DNA of 61,641 bases from Hymenobacter crusticola (GCF_002154225.1 NZ_MTSE01000025.1:1-61641), one strand, 5' to 3'; numbered from the stretch's first letter, positions 1 to 9,056 are shown. Notes: generated by a model from the sequence alone, not told the origin. Numbers and translations are program-made.

Positions 1-119
1 AATCCGGAACAGTCTCCGCTGCTGTAACCCCCTCAAAACCCCGTCGATACCTTACGGGCCACTGTTTCAACCTGAAACGGGAAGGCCATCGACGGGCGGG
101 GAAGTCAGAAGACCTGCCG
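1..119 (+). promoter_or_regulatory. Cobalamin riboswitch (5' part outside the window)
   Basis: The sequence shows the conserved core of the AdoCbl riboswitch: AATCCGGAAC and a GCTGCTGTAA segment near the start, GCCACTGT at about 58-66, ACGGGAAGGC at 77-86, and the hallmark 3' box GAAGTCAGAAGACCTGCC at 101-118. The 5' half of P1 and any upstream boxes lie before base 1, so the element is truncated by the window edge. It sits directly ahead of a BtuF-like and a BtuB-like gene and probably represses them when cobalamin is plentiful. Confidence 0.93.
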
Positions 120-165
120 CTTGCAACATACAGTCACAGCTTTCGGCAGAAAGGCTCGTTGTACC

Positions 166-1380
166 ATGCTCTACTCCTTGTTTGCTCCCGGCTCGGTCGG
201 GAGACCGTCCATTATTTCTCTTTTTCGCCGCACGGCGCTAGCGGGGCTGTTGCTGGCTTCGTTGCCAGGCTACAGCCAGGTTGCGTCGGCTCGCCCCGCT
301 GCCAAAGCGGTAGCGACGTCCGCCGTACGCGGCCGAACGACGGTTCAGTTTGCCAAGGGCTTTACCATCAGCTACGTAGGTGGCTGTAAGGTAATAACCA
401 TCCTGAGCCCTTTCGAGCAGAAGACGACGTCTACGCGCTATCTGCTGGTGCCCCGTGGGGCTAGTCGGCCGGCTGGCTACACCGATGCGGTTGTCATCCA
501 AACGCCCATTCGCAGCTTGGTGGCGCTGTCGTCGATGCACGTGGCGCTGGCCGATTTCCTAGGGGCCGATGATGTAATTGTCGGCCTAGGTGACTTCAAA
601 TACGCTTCGGCACCGCGGGTGCGGCAGCGCATTGCCGAGGGCAAGATTATCAACGCCGGGCAGGGACGAGAGCTTAATAATGAGCTACTTATCGCCCAGC
701 ACCCCGACTTAGTGATGAGCACTGGTTGGCCTGGTCAAGGCCTCAGTCGCTTTCAAACCCTGCAAGCAGCCGGCGTGCCCGTGATGATCAATTCTGAGTG
801 GGTTGAGTCGACGCCCCTAGGTCGGGCGGAGTGGGTGAAGGTGATGGCCGCTCTGCTCAACAAGGAAGACTTGGTCAATCAGAAGTTTGGCCAAGTGGTG
901 CGTGACTACCAACGCCTAGCTGCCCTCGGCCAGAAAGCCCCCAAGAAACCCAAAGTAGTTGTCGGTCTGCCATTTAAGGACGTGTGGCACGTGCCCGACA
1001 TGGACAGCTACATGGCGCAGTTTCTGCGCGACGCGGGCACCACATACGCTTGGGACAAGACCAAATCACCCCAGGGTAGCCTCGCCCTGTCGTTTGAAAC
1101 GGTGTCGCCCGTGGCGCTCAGCGCAGACTATTGGCTGCAAACTGGCTCGGCCAACACCAAGACCGATATCACGGCCCAAGATGCACGCTACGCGGCCTTC
1201 GCCCCGTTCAAAAGCAATCGGCTCTATAATAATAACAAGCGTACAAACGCGCAGGGCTCCAACGACTACTGGGAGTCGGGCGCCGTGCGCCCCGACGTAG
1301 TGCTGTCGGATCTGATCAAGATCCTGCACCCCGAGCTACTGCCCAAGTGGCAACTCTACTACTACAAGCCAGTTCAGTAA
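166..1380 (+). CDS. BtuF-like periplasmic cobalamin-binding protein (ABC transporter substrate-binding)
   Basis: Predicted periplasmic binding protein of the TroA/BtuF (Peripla_BP_2) superfamily, 404 aa. The N-terminus carries arginines, a hydrophobic segment (about residues 23-35) and a likely signal cleavage near residue 42. The stretch around PIRSLVALSSMHVALADFLG and the later HPDLVMSTGWPG match the two conserved strands of this fold. It is the first gene after the cobalamin riboswitch and precedes a TonB receptor, so cobalamin or cobinamide is the likely ligand, passed from the outer-membrane receptor to a BtuCD permease that is not in this window. The ATG at 166 is preferred over an in-frame TTG at 121 because it directly precedes the signal peptide and leaves a leader after the riboswitch. 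The ligand is inferred from context only; a siderophore-binding relative is the alternative. Confidence 0.85.
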   Translation: MLYSLFAPGSVGRPSIISLFRRTALAGLLLASLPGYSQVASARPAAKAVATSAVRGRTTVQFAKGFTISYVGGCKVITILSPFEQKTTSTRYLLVPRGASRPAGYTDAVVIQTPIRSLVALSSMHVALADFLGADDVIVGLGDFKYASAPRVRQRIAEGKIINAGQGRELNNELLIAQHPDLVMSTGWPGQGLSRFQTLQAAGVPVMINSEWVESTPLGRAEWVKVMAALLNKEDLVNQKFGQVVRDYQRLAALGQKAPKKPKVVVGLPFKDVWHVPDMDSYMAQFLRDAGTTYAWDKTKSPQGSLALSFETVSPVALSADYWLQTGSANTKTDITAQDARYAAFAPFKSNRLYNNNKRTNAQGSNDYWESGAVRPDVVLSDLIKILHPELLPKWQLYYYKPVQ

Positions 1381-1571
1381 GCCCTGCCTCGCCAGCCTAG
1401 CTTCCAATGTAGTCTGCGTGCCTTTTCGCTGTATGTCCTTTCTGACCTAGGCATGCTGCCTGGCACATTTCGGCCGACTCCGAGCGCAGGTCAACCCATT
1501 CACCCGCAACCAAGTGGCTGTTCGTCAGCCTTCTTTTTACTTTCCCCTGGCCGGCTTTCCCGGCAAAACCC

Positions 1572-3794
1572 ATGAAGAAAAAACTTTTACGCCGTCGTAA
1601 CCAAGCTACTCGCATCGAAATCAAGCTCATGTTGGGTACAGTGCTCCTCGTGGGCACGGTGCAAGGCGCGCAGGCGCAGGTACTGGCCGACACGCTGAAT
1701 CGGCAGCAGCTGGGTGAGGTAGTCGTGACGGCGACTCGCTCGAACGCCGAGCGCGCGAAGCTGCCCCAGCAGATTCAGGTGATTACCCAGAAGGATTTGC
1801 GCGCCACTCCTGCCCAGGAGTTTACCGACGTGCTGAAGAAGAATGCTTCGGTCGATGTAATTCAGTACCCTGGCTTGCTGGCGGGCGTGGGCATTCGTGG
1901 CTTCCGGCCCCAGAGCAGTGGCCTCAACCAACGGGCGCTGCTGCTCGTCGATGGCCGACCCGCCGGTACCACCAACCTCGCCACGCTCGACCTAGGTAGT
2001 GTGCAGCAAATAGAAGTGCTGAAAGGGCCCGCCTCGGCGCTGTACGGCTCGCAGGCGATGGGCGGCGTTGTGAACGTGATTACGCGCCAGTCGCGCGGGG
2101 CGGTGCGCTCGTCGCTGTTCACGGAATACGGTAGCTACCAAACCATTAAGCTAGGTGGCGCCACGGGTGGTAACCTCACCGAGAAGCTCGATTTTGACCT
2201 GTCTTTCTCCATGTTCGACCGCGCGCAGGACTACAAGCTCGGGAAGGGTGGTATTTTCCGGAAGTGGCTCGACGGCGACGAAGCGACGAAGCTGTATTCT
2301 GACGGCACCTCTTTGAGCACCGACGACAAGCGCGCCGACGGGCAGCGTCGCCGCTACACCAAGCTCAACTACTACTCGGGGGCGCTGCGCCTAGGTTACC
2401 AACTTAGCAAGCACTGGCGCGTGGACGTACGGGGTGAGTCGTTTTTGGCGCGCAACGTGCAGTCGCCCAATGATGTGTACTACGGCGACCTAGGTAACAC
2501 CACCAAGGATATTGAGCGCTACAACCTCGACATGGGTGTAACCGCCGACTACGACCACCACCAACTGCTGGTGCGCGCCTACACTTCTAAGGAGACGAAC
2601 AACAACAATACGCTCTACACCGGCAACACGCCCATCGCGCCGTACCGCTCGTTCCAGAGCCAGTACTTGTGGAAGGGCATTCAGGTGAAGGATATTATCA
2701 AGATAGGTCGGCAGAGCATCACGGTGGGCCTCGACCACAACGAGGCGACCAGCAACTCGCTGCGCTACAATGCTACCGGCGCCAACCTAGCTCCATTTAA
2801 CCCCAACTACGAGCTGAATACGACCGGCATTTACGCGCAAGGGCAGCTGAGCTTGCTGGAAGACAAGCTGATCGTGACGCCCGGCGTGCGCTACGATTTC
2901 ATTACTTACAACGTGAAGCAAACTGACCTGCTCACCACGTTCACCCCTGGCAAAACCACCAACCCGTTCTTCAGCCCTAGCCTCGGCGCTCAGTACGAGT
3001 TGTTCGATGGCCTGCGGGCACACGCCACCATCGGCCGTGCCTATGTGACCCCGGATGCCTACAACGTAGCCGGCTACTCCCAGACCAGCCCTAATGCCAA
3101 CCGCCAAGTGTCTATCACGCAGGGCAATGCTGACCTGAAGAACGAAAACAGTGTGACCTGGGATGCAGGCGTGCGCTTCGGCCGGCCGACCACCGGCTTC
3201 TCGGCCGACGTGACGTACTTTGCTACTCAGGTGCGTAACCGCATCACCACCCGCACCGCTAACCCCGTGGGCGAGACGACGCCCGAGGGCTACATGGTTG
3301 CTTCCCGCACCACCTACGTGAATGCCAACGACAGCCAGATCCGCGGCTTGGAAACGGAGCTAGGGTATGACTTTGGCGCCCTCGCCGATAACCGCTACTC
3401 GCTGCGCGTGTTCGCCGGCGGCACGAAGATCTTCAAGGCTCAGGACGTGACCAACAACCTGGATAACTCCGAAACGAAGCGGGATATTTTCAACGTGGCT
3501 AAGCTGAGCGGCAACTACGGCGTGGTGTACGGCAATACACAGAACGGCCTGAATGCTCGCCTGACCGGTCACTATGCTGGCTACCGCAAAGACACCGATT
3601 TCACGGATGTGAAATCGCCCCAAATCACTTATCCACGCTACATGACCCTCGACTTTTCGGTCGGTTATACCTTCGCGGGCAAGCACACCATCTCACTGCT
3701 CGTGAATAACTTAACCAACGAAAACTATTACGAGAAGCGCGGCTACAACCTGCCCGGTCGTAACGTTTCGGGCCGTTACGCCATCAACTTCTAA
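1572..3794 (+). CDS. btuB: TonB-dependent outer-membrane receptor, BtuB-like
   Basis: A 740-residue TonB-dependent receptor expected to import cobamides across the outer membrane. A basic N-terminus and hydrophobic core ending in AQAQ form the signal peptide. A TonB-box-like GEVVVTATR lies at residues 48-56, followed by a plug domain (about 60-165, with GVGIRGFRPQ and LKGPASALYGSQAMGGVVNV) and a beta-barrel ending in a terminal Phe (SGRYAINF), as needed for BAM insertion. There is no CarboxypepD-like N-terminal extension of the SusC kind. It follows the BtuF-like gene by about 190 bp, downstream of the cobalamin riboswitch and upstream of cob genes, which supports cobalamin as substrate. The plug alone cannot separate a BtuB from a siderophore receptor, so specificity is inferred. 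Confidence 0.88.
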   Translation: MKKKLLRRRNQATRIEIKLMLGTVLLVGTVQGAQAQVLADTLNRQQLGEVVVTATRSNAERAKLPQQIQVITQKDLRATPAQEFTDVLKKNASVDVIQYPGLLAGVGIRGFRPQSSGLNQRALLLVDGRPAGTTNLATLDLGSVQQIEVLKGPASALYGSQAMGGVVNVITRQSRGAVRSSLFTEYGSYQTIKLGGATGGNLTEKLDFDLSFSMFDRAQDYKLGKGGIFRKWLDGDEATKLYSDGTSLSTDDKRADGQRRRYTKLNYYSGALRLGYQLSKHWRVDVRGESFLARNVQSPNDVYYGDLGNTTKDIERYNLDMGVTADYDHHQLLVRAYTSKETNNNNTLYTGNTPIAPYRSFQSQYLWKGIQVKDIIKIGRQSITVGLDHNEATSNSLRYNATGANLAPFNPNYELNTTGIYAQGQLSLLEDKLIVTPGVRYDFITYNVKQTDLLTTFTPGKTTNPFFSPSLGAQYELFDGLRAHATIGRAYVTPDAYNVAGYSQTSPNANRQVSITQGNADLKNENSVTWDAGVRFGRPTTGFSADVTYFATQVRNRITTRTANPVGETTPEGYMVASRTTYVNANDSQIRGLETELGYDFGALADNRYSLRVFAGGTKIFKAQDVTNNLDNSETKRDIFNVAKLSGNYGVVYGNTQNGLNARLTGHYAGYRKDTDFTDVKSPQITYPRYMTLDFSVGYTFAGKHTISLLVNNLTNENYYEKRGYNLPGRNVSGRYAINF

Positions 3795-3846
3795 GAACTA
3801 GCGGGCCAGTTAGCAGACTGCCTAGGTCGTGTGAATGCCACTAGAA

Positions 3847-3941
3847 GAACGTCATGCTGAGCTTGCCGAAGCATCTCTCCCGCCATGGTAAATAATATAC
3901 TTTGGCGATAGAGATGCTTCGGCAAGCTCAGCATGACGTTC
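3847..3941. repeat. REP-like inverted repeat, 32-bp perfect arms
   Basis: The arms 3847-3878 and 3910-3941 are exact reverse complements, separated by 31 bp. The core contains GTCATGCTGAGCTTGCCGAA. Translated, it gives MLSLPKHL / RQAQHDV type peptides, which I recall as typical dispersed REP-like elements of Bacteroidota and other genomes. It lies in the 228-bp gap between the TonB receptor and cobU and may act as a strong hairpin separating expression of the two parts of the cluster. Confidence 0.85.
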
Positions 3942-4022
3942 AATAGGCTGGCAAAAGGTCCTGACAGCATCTTCATCTACACCTTTTAGGTTAATTCTGC
4001 TTACTGTTTTCTTTTCTTCCTT

Positions 4023-4526
4023 ATGCTCTACTACATCTCCGGCGGACAGCGTTCGGGCAAAAGTCGCTACGCGCAGGACCTAGCGTTGCAGCTCAGTCCT
4101 AGCCCGGTGTACCTGGCTACGTCGCGGGCCTGGGACGATGACCACCGCCAACGCATTGCCCGGCACGTTTCGGACCGCGACGACCGCTGGACGACGCTAG
4201 AGGAGGAAAAGCACCTGAGCCGCCTCGACCTAGCTGGTCGTACCGTTGTGCTCGATTGCGTGACGCTCTGGCTCACGAACTTCTTCACCGATACCAACTA
4301 CGACGTAGCCGAATCGTTGCGCCAGGCGAAGGCGGAGTTTGACCAGTTGCTAAAGCAAGAATGCACGCTGCTGGTAATTTCAAACGAAATCGGAATGGGC
4401 TTGCACGCCTCAAATGAAGCGGGTCGTAAGTTCACGGACCTCCAAGGCTGGCTAAACCAGCACATTGCCCAGCGTGCCGACCACGCCATTTTTATGGTAT
4501 CGGGACTGCCCCTGACAGTGAAGTAA
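4023..4526 (+). CDS. cobU: Adenosylcobinamide kinase / adenosylcobinamide-phosphate guanylyltransferase
   Basis: Bifunctional enzyme of nucleotide loop assembly: it phosphorylates adenosylcobinamide, then transfers GMP to give AdoCbi-GDP. The 167-residue length is normal for CobU. The P-loop GGQRSGKS is at residues 7-14; RIARH at 44-48 supplies the candidate guanylylated histidine (H48); VLDCVTLWLTN and NEIGMGLHASNEAGRKFTD are the other conserved blocks. It starts a tight run with the adenosyltransferase (22 nt to its start), cobT, cobS and cobC. It is separated from the TonB receptor by a palindromic repeat, so it may also have its own promoter. Confidence 0.96.
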   Translation: MLYYISGGQRSGKSRYAQDLALQLSPSPVYLATSRAWDDDHRQRIARHVSDRDDRWTTLEEEKHLSRLDLAGRTVVLDCVTLWLTNFFTDTNYDVAESLRQAKAEFDQLLKQECTLLVISNEIGMGLHASNEAGRKFTDLQGWLNQHIAQRADHAIFMVSGLPLTVK

Positions 4527-4548
4527 CTTTTTGACTGACAAAGCTTTT

Positions 4549-5181
4549 ATGAAAATATACACCAAAAAAGGCGATACCGGCACCACCGGCCTGTTCGGCG
4601 GCCAACGGGTATCGAAGGACGACGTGCGGGTGGAGTGCTTCGGCACCCTTGACGAGGCCAACTCCACCCTAGGTTTGCTGCGCGTGAAGCTAGGTGAAAC
4701 GCACGCTTGGCAGCCTAATCTCCAACGGATTCAAAAAGATCTGATGGACATGATGTCGCACTTGGCGCGGCCTTCTACGGCCAAGAAAATCAACCCGAAT
4801 CCAATGCCAGAAGATGGCGCGCAGTTTTGCGAGGAGTGGATTGATGCGCTGGAAAGTCAGATGACTTCGCCTTCTGACTACTTTCTGCTGCCGGGCGGCA
4901 ACGAAATATCGGCCCTGTGCCACGTGGTGCGCACCCAAATGCGCCGGGGCGAGCGACGCCTCGTGACCCTGATGGCGGAGGATGAAGTGCACCCAGCCAT
5001 TCCGGCCTATATCAACCGCCTCTCCGACTTGTTCTTCACCCTGGCCCGCGCCGAGATGGACAAAGCCGGCGTAGCCGAGGAGAAATGGCAGCTTTTTCTT
5101 TATAAGCGTTTTAAGAAGGCCGAAGAGCCTGCTGCTCCTGACGCCGCGACGGCTACCCCCACCGACGAGCCTACCGCGTGA
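4549..5181 (+). CDS. pduO: Cob(I)alamin adenosyltransferase, PduO type
   Basis: ATP:cob(I)alamin adenosyltransferase that makes the Co-C bond of adenosylcobamides, the form needed by CobU and CobS. The N-terminal KIYTKKGDTGTTGLFGG block is the PduO-family ATP-binding signature, followed by FGTLDEANS and, in the C-terminal helices, RRGERRLV and INRLSDLFFTLAR. The ATG at 4549 (210 aa) is chosen over an upstream in-frame TTG at 4531 because the family begins close to this motif. The tail after about residue 190 is Ala/Glu/Asp-rich and lies outside the fold. Its stop codon overlaps the cobT GTG start, indicating translational coupling. Confidence 0.95.
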   Translation: MKIYTKKGDTGTTGLFGGQRVSKDDVRVECFGTLDEANSTLGLLRVKLGETHAWQPNLQRIQKDLMDMMSHLARPSTAKKINPNPMPEDGAQFCEEWIDALESQMTSPSDYFLLPGGNEISALCHVVRTQMRRGERRLVTLMAEDEVHPAIPAYINRLSDLFFTLARAEMDKAGVAEEKWQLFLYKRFKKAEEPAAPDAATATPTDEPTA

Positions 5182-6224
5182 ACAGATGGAACGTCATCGC
5201 GCCAGACCTAGGTTTGGCCGCAGCTATTACGCAGAAAATTGACACCAAAACCAAGCCGCTCGGCGCGCTTGGGCAGCTAGAAACCCTCGTCCACCGAATT
5301 GCGCTGGTGCAGCAAACCCTGACCCCGGCGCTGCACCGCCCGCACGTGGTGGTGTTCGCCGCCGACCACGGCATTGCGCAGTCCGGTGTGAGCCAATACC
5401 CGCCCGAGGTGACGCACCAGATGGTGCGCAACTTCGCGCAGGGTGGTGCGGCTATCAACGTGTTCTGCCGCCAGAATGGGCTTGATCTGACCATCGTAGA
5501 CGCCGGGGTGCGGGGCAGCTTTGCTGACCTAGCTTCGGTGCGCAACGAAAAGATAGCTGAGGGCACCCAGAACTTTGCGCACTTTCCCGCCATGACGACT
5601 GCTCAGTGCACCGAGGCGCTTGAGCGTGGCGCCCGCCTCGCCGATGAGCTGCACGCCAGCGGTTGCAATGTGCTGGGGGTGGGCGAAATGGGCATTGGCA
5701 ACACGTCGTCGGCCGCCGTGCTCATGCACCGCCTCACGGATCAGCCGCTGGCCGCGTGTGTGGGGCGCGGCACTGGCCTCGACGAAGCGGGCCTAACCCG
5801 TAAGCTGGCCATCTTGACCAACGCCGTAGATGCTTACCCGACGGTAGGTTCCAATCCGCTCACCGCACTAGCCACCTTCGGCGGCTTTGAAATTGCGCAG
5901 ATGTGCGGCGCGTTGCTGCGGGCGGCCGAGCACCGCATGCTGCTACTCATTGATGGCTTTATTGCGACGGCGGCGCTGCTAGTTGCCGCTCGACTGGCAC
6001 CAAATGTCTTGGCGTATTGTGTGTTCTGTCACGAATCGGGCGAGCAGGGGCACCGGGTGCTGCTAGCGGAGCTAGGTGGTGAGCCGCTGCTGCGCCTTGG
6101 GCTGCGGCTGGGGGAAGGTACTGGCTGCGCGCTGGCCTACCCGCTGGTGCAGGCGGCCGTGAACTTCTTAAACGAAATGGCTTCCTTTGCCAGCGCCGGT
6201 GTGAGCGACGACTCCGCGACCTAG
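5178..6224 (+). CDS. cobT: Nicotinate-nucleotide--dimethylbenzimidazole phosphoribosyltransferase
   Basis: Makes alpha-ribazole phosphate from a lower-ligand base and nicotinate mononucleotide. At 348 aa it matches CobT length. Signature blocks are ADHGIAQSGVS, GEMGIGNTSSAA and the C-terminal LRLGEGTGCALA, which contains the catalytic glutamate of the family. The GTG start overlaps the TGA of the upstream adenosyltransferase (GTGA, 4 nt), typical of a coupled operon. No bluB-type gene for making dimethylbenzimidazole is seen here, so the base may be scavenged or made elsewhere. Confidence 0.96.
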   Translation: MNRWNVIAPDLGLAAAITQKIDTKTKPLGALGQLETLVHRIALVQQTLTPALHRPHVVVFAADHGIAQSGVSQYPPEVTHQMVRNFAQGGAAINVFCRQNGLDLTIVDAGVRGSFADLASVRNEKIAEGTQNFAHFPAMTTAQCTEALERGARLADELHASGCNVLGVGEMGIGNTSSAAVLMHRLTDQPLAACVGRGTGLDEAGLTRKLAILTNAVDAYPTVGSNPLTALATFGGFEIAQMCGALLRAAEHRMLLLIDGFIATAALLVAARLAPNVLAYCVFCHESGEQGHRVLLAELGGEPLLRLGLRLGEGTGCALAYPLVQAAVNFLNEMASFASAGVSDDSAT

Positions 6225-6227
6225 CAT

Positions 6228-7022
6228 ATGATAGCCTTCCTGCGCCACCACTTGCGCCTGTTGCTGCTGGCCGTGCAGTTTTACACCCGCCTGCCAGTGC
6301 CGCGCTGGGTGGGCTACTCCGATGAGCTGCTGAACAAATCCACGATCTACTTCCCGCTAGTTGGCTGGCTAGTGGGCGGCGTGGCGGCGGGCGTGTGGCT
6401 AGGAGCCAACGTCGTTTTTCGCAACGCCGATGTGGCGTTGCTCCTGAGCATGGTGGCGAGCATTCTGCTCACCGGCGCCTTCCACGAAGACGGATTTGCC
6501 GACGTGTGCGACGGCTTCGGTGGCGGCTGGACCAAGGCGAAGATCCTCGAAATCATGAAGGACAGCCGCTTGGGTACCTACGGCGCGACGGGGCTAGGTT
6601 TATTGCTCGCGCTGAAGTTCTTAACTCTGCGCGGGCTGCCGCCCAATACGGTTGGTGCTGCCTTGCTGCTGGCTCACCCGCTGAGCCGGGCCACGGCCCT
6701 CACCAGCATCTTCACCCACCACTACGCCCGCGCCAACGAAGACAGCAAGGCCAAGCCCGTGGCGAAAAAGCTAGGGGTTGCTGACTTAGCGGCTGGCTGG
6801 CTGCTTGGCTTGTTGCCACTACTTTGCTACGTCGTCTGGTATCAGCGCCCGCTACTGCTTTTGGTGCTGCTGCCCCTAATAGTGGTTCAGCGCGGGCTAG
6901 CCAACTACTTTCAGCGTTGGATAGGGGGTTACACGGGCGACTGTCTCGGGGCCATTCAGCAAGTGGCTGAGGTCGTTATCTACTTGTTTCTCCTGGCTGG
7001 TTTTGCATGGAAGTTTATCTGA
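6228..7022 (+). CDS. cobS: Adenosylcobinamide-GDP ribazoletransferase (cobalamin synthase)
   Basis: Polytopic inner-membrane enzyme that joins AdoCbi-GDP with alpha-ribazole(-phosphate), completing the cobamide. The conserved block GAFHEDGFADVCDGFGGG followed by EIMKDSRLGTYG (about residues 84-122) is diagnostic for CobS and holds the acidic metal-binding residues. Several hydrophobic helices follow. It starts 3 nt after the cobT stop and overlaps cobC by 16 nt, so cobT, cobS and cobC are almost certainly one transcript. Confidence 0.96.
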   Translation: MIAFLRHHLRLLLLAVQFYTRLPVPRWVGYSDELLNKSTIYFPLVGWLVGGVAAGVWLGANVVFRNADVALLLSMVASILLTGAFHEDGFADVCDGFGGGWTKAKILEIMKDSRLGTYGATGLGLLLALKFLTLRGLPPNTVGAALLLAHPLSRATALTSIFTHHYARANEDSKAKPVAKKLGVADLAAGWLLGLLPLLCYVVWYQRPLLLLVLLPLIVVQRGLANYFQRWIGGYTGDCLGAIQQVAEVVIYLFLLAGFAWKFI

Positions 7023-7585
7023 TTCGCCATACGGCTGTGCAGGCAGCAGGCCTCTGCTACGGCCACTGCGACGTACCGCTGGCTGACACCTTTGCGGCGG
7101 AAGCAGCTCAGCTGCAAGCTAAACTGACGCGCCTAGTCTCTCCTTCACCCTCCGGCTACCGCACCTTTAGTAGTCCCGCTCAACGCTGCCTTGCACTGGC
7201 CCAAGCGTTGGCAACGGACATCACGCCCGACGAACGCCTGCGCGAAATGCACTTTGGCACCTGGGAAAACCGCCTGTGGAACGACCTGCCGCCCGCCGAA
7301 ACTACCCCCTGGATGGCCGACTACGTAACGCTCGCCCCACCGCAAGGCGAAACGTTTGGGGCGGTGCAGCAGCGCGCCGCGGCTTTCCTGACCGAGTTGG
7401 TAAGCGCCGACCTAGGTTCGGAGCCCATTTTGGTTGTTACACACGGCGGTACCATCCGGGCGTTGGTGTGCCACTGCCTGCAAATTCCACTGCAAAACGC
7501 CTTTCAGCTCGGCATCGACTACGGTTCTATCACCCGCTTGAAGTGGCAGCATGAGCGCTGGCAAGTGCTAGGGCTCAATGGGTAG
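7007..7585 (+). CDS. cobC: Alpha-ribazole phosphatase, histidine phosphatase family
   Basis: Histidine-phosphatase-fold protein of 192 aa. The phosphorylated-histidine motif LIRHTA is at residues 5-10, and the second conserved histidine is in VVTHGGTIRAL near residue 147. In the CobC role it removes phosphate from alpha-ribazole phosphate or adenosylcobalamin phosphate. The phosphatase family is broad, so the assignment rests on position: last gene of the cob run, overlapping cobS by 16 nt. It converges with the fucosidase gene, the two stops being only 9 bp apart. Confidence 0.88.
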   Translation: MEVYLIRHTAVQAAGLCYGHCDVPLADTFAAEAAQLQAKLTRLVSPSPSGYRTFSSPAQRCLALAQALATDITPDERLREMHFGTWENRLWNDLPPAETTPWMADYVTLAPPQGETFGAVQQRAAAFLTELVSADLGSEPILVVTHGGTIRALVCHCLQIPLQNAFQLGIDYGSITRLKWQHERWQVLGLNG

Positions 7586-7594
7586 CACCAACTT

Positions 7595-9010
7595 CTAACG
7601 CCGCTCATCGAACACTTGAAATTCGGCGATGGAGGGCTGGTGGTCGTAGCGGTCGATGCGCATGCGCACCTTGCTGCCCCACACCCGGCTAAAGCGGTGG
7701 AGCTTGATGCTGGTGCTGTTGGTGCCATTGAACAGCGGCTTCCATGCCACGCCGTTCCAGTATTCGAGCGCATAGTCGGTGATATTGGCTTTCTGCTCGG
7801 CTACCACGATGGTATTGAAGCTGCGCTCGTTCTTGAAGTCGATTTCGTACCAGGGCTGCTTTACTGTTTTGTTGGATTGCCAACTGGAGTGGTAGTCATC
7901 GTCGTTGGCAAAGTCCATGATGTTCATGTCGTCGCTCCAGCTGGAGTTAGCGGCTTGGTTCTTCGCTAGGTTGCTGGCAATGATGGGCGGTTCCAACGCG
8001 GAAAGCTTGGTGGTCGGACCCGCGTTTTTCCAGAGCTTCCCGATTTCTTTCAACCCCGCCAGCGCATTCTCATCGATGAGGCCGTCGCGGTTGGGGGCCA
8101 CGTTCAAAATGAAATTGCAGCTGTTTTCGTTGAGCGGCACCAGCGTCTCGTTTACCAGCTTGGCGGGGTCGCGCACGGGCACTGTGGGGAAGTCCGTTTT
8201 CCAGAACCAAGCGCTGTTGATGGGCAAGCACGCCAGTGAAGGCATGCGCTTGCTGCCAGGAGCTAGGCGTTGGCCGGCACCCATTTCGTAAGTCTTGATG
8301 TCGGTGTAGTAGAGTCCTTCGGCGGGGTACTTGGCGCCGTTCAAGTCCATCACCAAGCAATCAGGCTGCAACGACTTAACGAGGGTATAAATGTCCTCGA
8401 AGGGCACGTCGTCGTAGGAAATACGCGACCAGGGAGCATCCCAGCCGTCAATAATCAGGGCTTCAATCTTACCATAGTTGGTCAGCAGCTCGGTTAGCTG
8501 CGTCTTGATCATGGCAATGTGCGCGGGCGTAATCTGGTTGGGCCGCAGCTTGTGGTGCGTATCCAGGATGGAATAGTAGAGCATGACCTTCAGGCCATTG
8601 GCCCGAAACGCATCGGTGAACTGCCGTACCACATCCTTCTTGTACGGGCTGTTCATCACGCTGTAGTCGGTGCTCTTGGTATCCCAGATGCAGAAGCCGC
8701 TGTGGTGCTTCGTGGTCAGGCAGCCGTAACTCATGTTGGCCGATTTGGCGGCCTTTGCCCACTGCGTGGCATTGAGCTTCTTGGGGTTAAACAGCGCCGG
8801 CGACGCCTCCGGATCCGGCCAGTCCTGATCCATGTACGTCGGAATGTTGAAGTGAATGAACATGCCGAAACGCAGGTCGACGAATTGCTGCTGCAGCTGG
8901 CCTAGGTTGGCTGCACTACTACCCGCCGTAGTCGGTTGCGCGGGTAGCAGAGTAGGCCACGCGAGGCATAGGAGCAGAAAAACAGCGAGCGAGTAGGGGC
9001 GAAAAAGCAT
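7595..9010 (-). CDS. Alpha-L-fucosidase, GH29, with C-terminal F5/8-type domain
   Basis: Exported glycoside hydrolase of 471 aa. Residues 1-25 form a signal peptide ending LLPAQP. The GH29 catalytic domain (about 35-345) shows RFGMFIHFN, KHHSGFCIWD at 101-110 and ALIIDGWD, whose Asp at about residue 188 sits at the position of the family nucleophile. The C-terminal part (about 355-471) resembles a discoidin (F5/8 type C) carbohydrate-binding domain. Expected to release fucose from glycans in the periplasm or at the cell surface. A TAGGTTTG -7 element and an inverted repeat lie just upstream. No fuc catabolic genes are adjacent, so the sugar released is inferred from the family only. Confidence 0.88.
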   Translation of the reverse strand: MLFRPYSLAVFLLLCLAWPTLLPAQPTTAGSSAANLGQLQQQFVDLRFGMFIHFNIPTYMDQDWPDPEASPALFNPKKLNATQWAKAAKSANMSYGCLTTKHHSGFCIWDTKSTDYSVMNSPYKKDVVRQFTDAFRANGLKVMLYYSILDTHHKLRPNQITPAHIAMIKTQLTELLTNYGKIEALIIDGWDAPWSRISYDDVPFEDIYTLVKSLQPDCLVMDLNGAKYPAEGLYYTDIKTYEMGAGQRLAPGSKRMPSLACLPINSAWFWKTDFPTVPVRDPAKLVNETLVPLNENSCNFILNVAPNRDGLIDENALAGLKEIGKLWKNAGPTTKLSALEPPIIASNLAKNQAANSSWSDDMNIMDFANDDDYHSSWQSNKTVKQPWYEIDFKNERSFNTIVVAEQKANITDYALEYWNGVAWKPLFNGTNSTSIKLHRFSRVWGSKVRMRIDRYDHQPSIAEFQVFDERR

Positions 9011-9056
9011 AGCGAAAGGCCTAAGGGTATGGCGAAGAAAGCATTAAGAACGCTGT

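Noticed and set aside
1381..1571. Possible second cobalamin riboswitch before the TonB receptor gene
   Set aside because: None of the conserved boxes (GCCACTG, GACCTGCC) is present in this gap.
3791..3976. Minus-strand 61-codon frame reading MLSLPKHL and RQAQHDV
   Set aside because: It is the translation of the palindromic REP-like repeat, not a gene.
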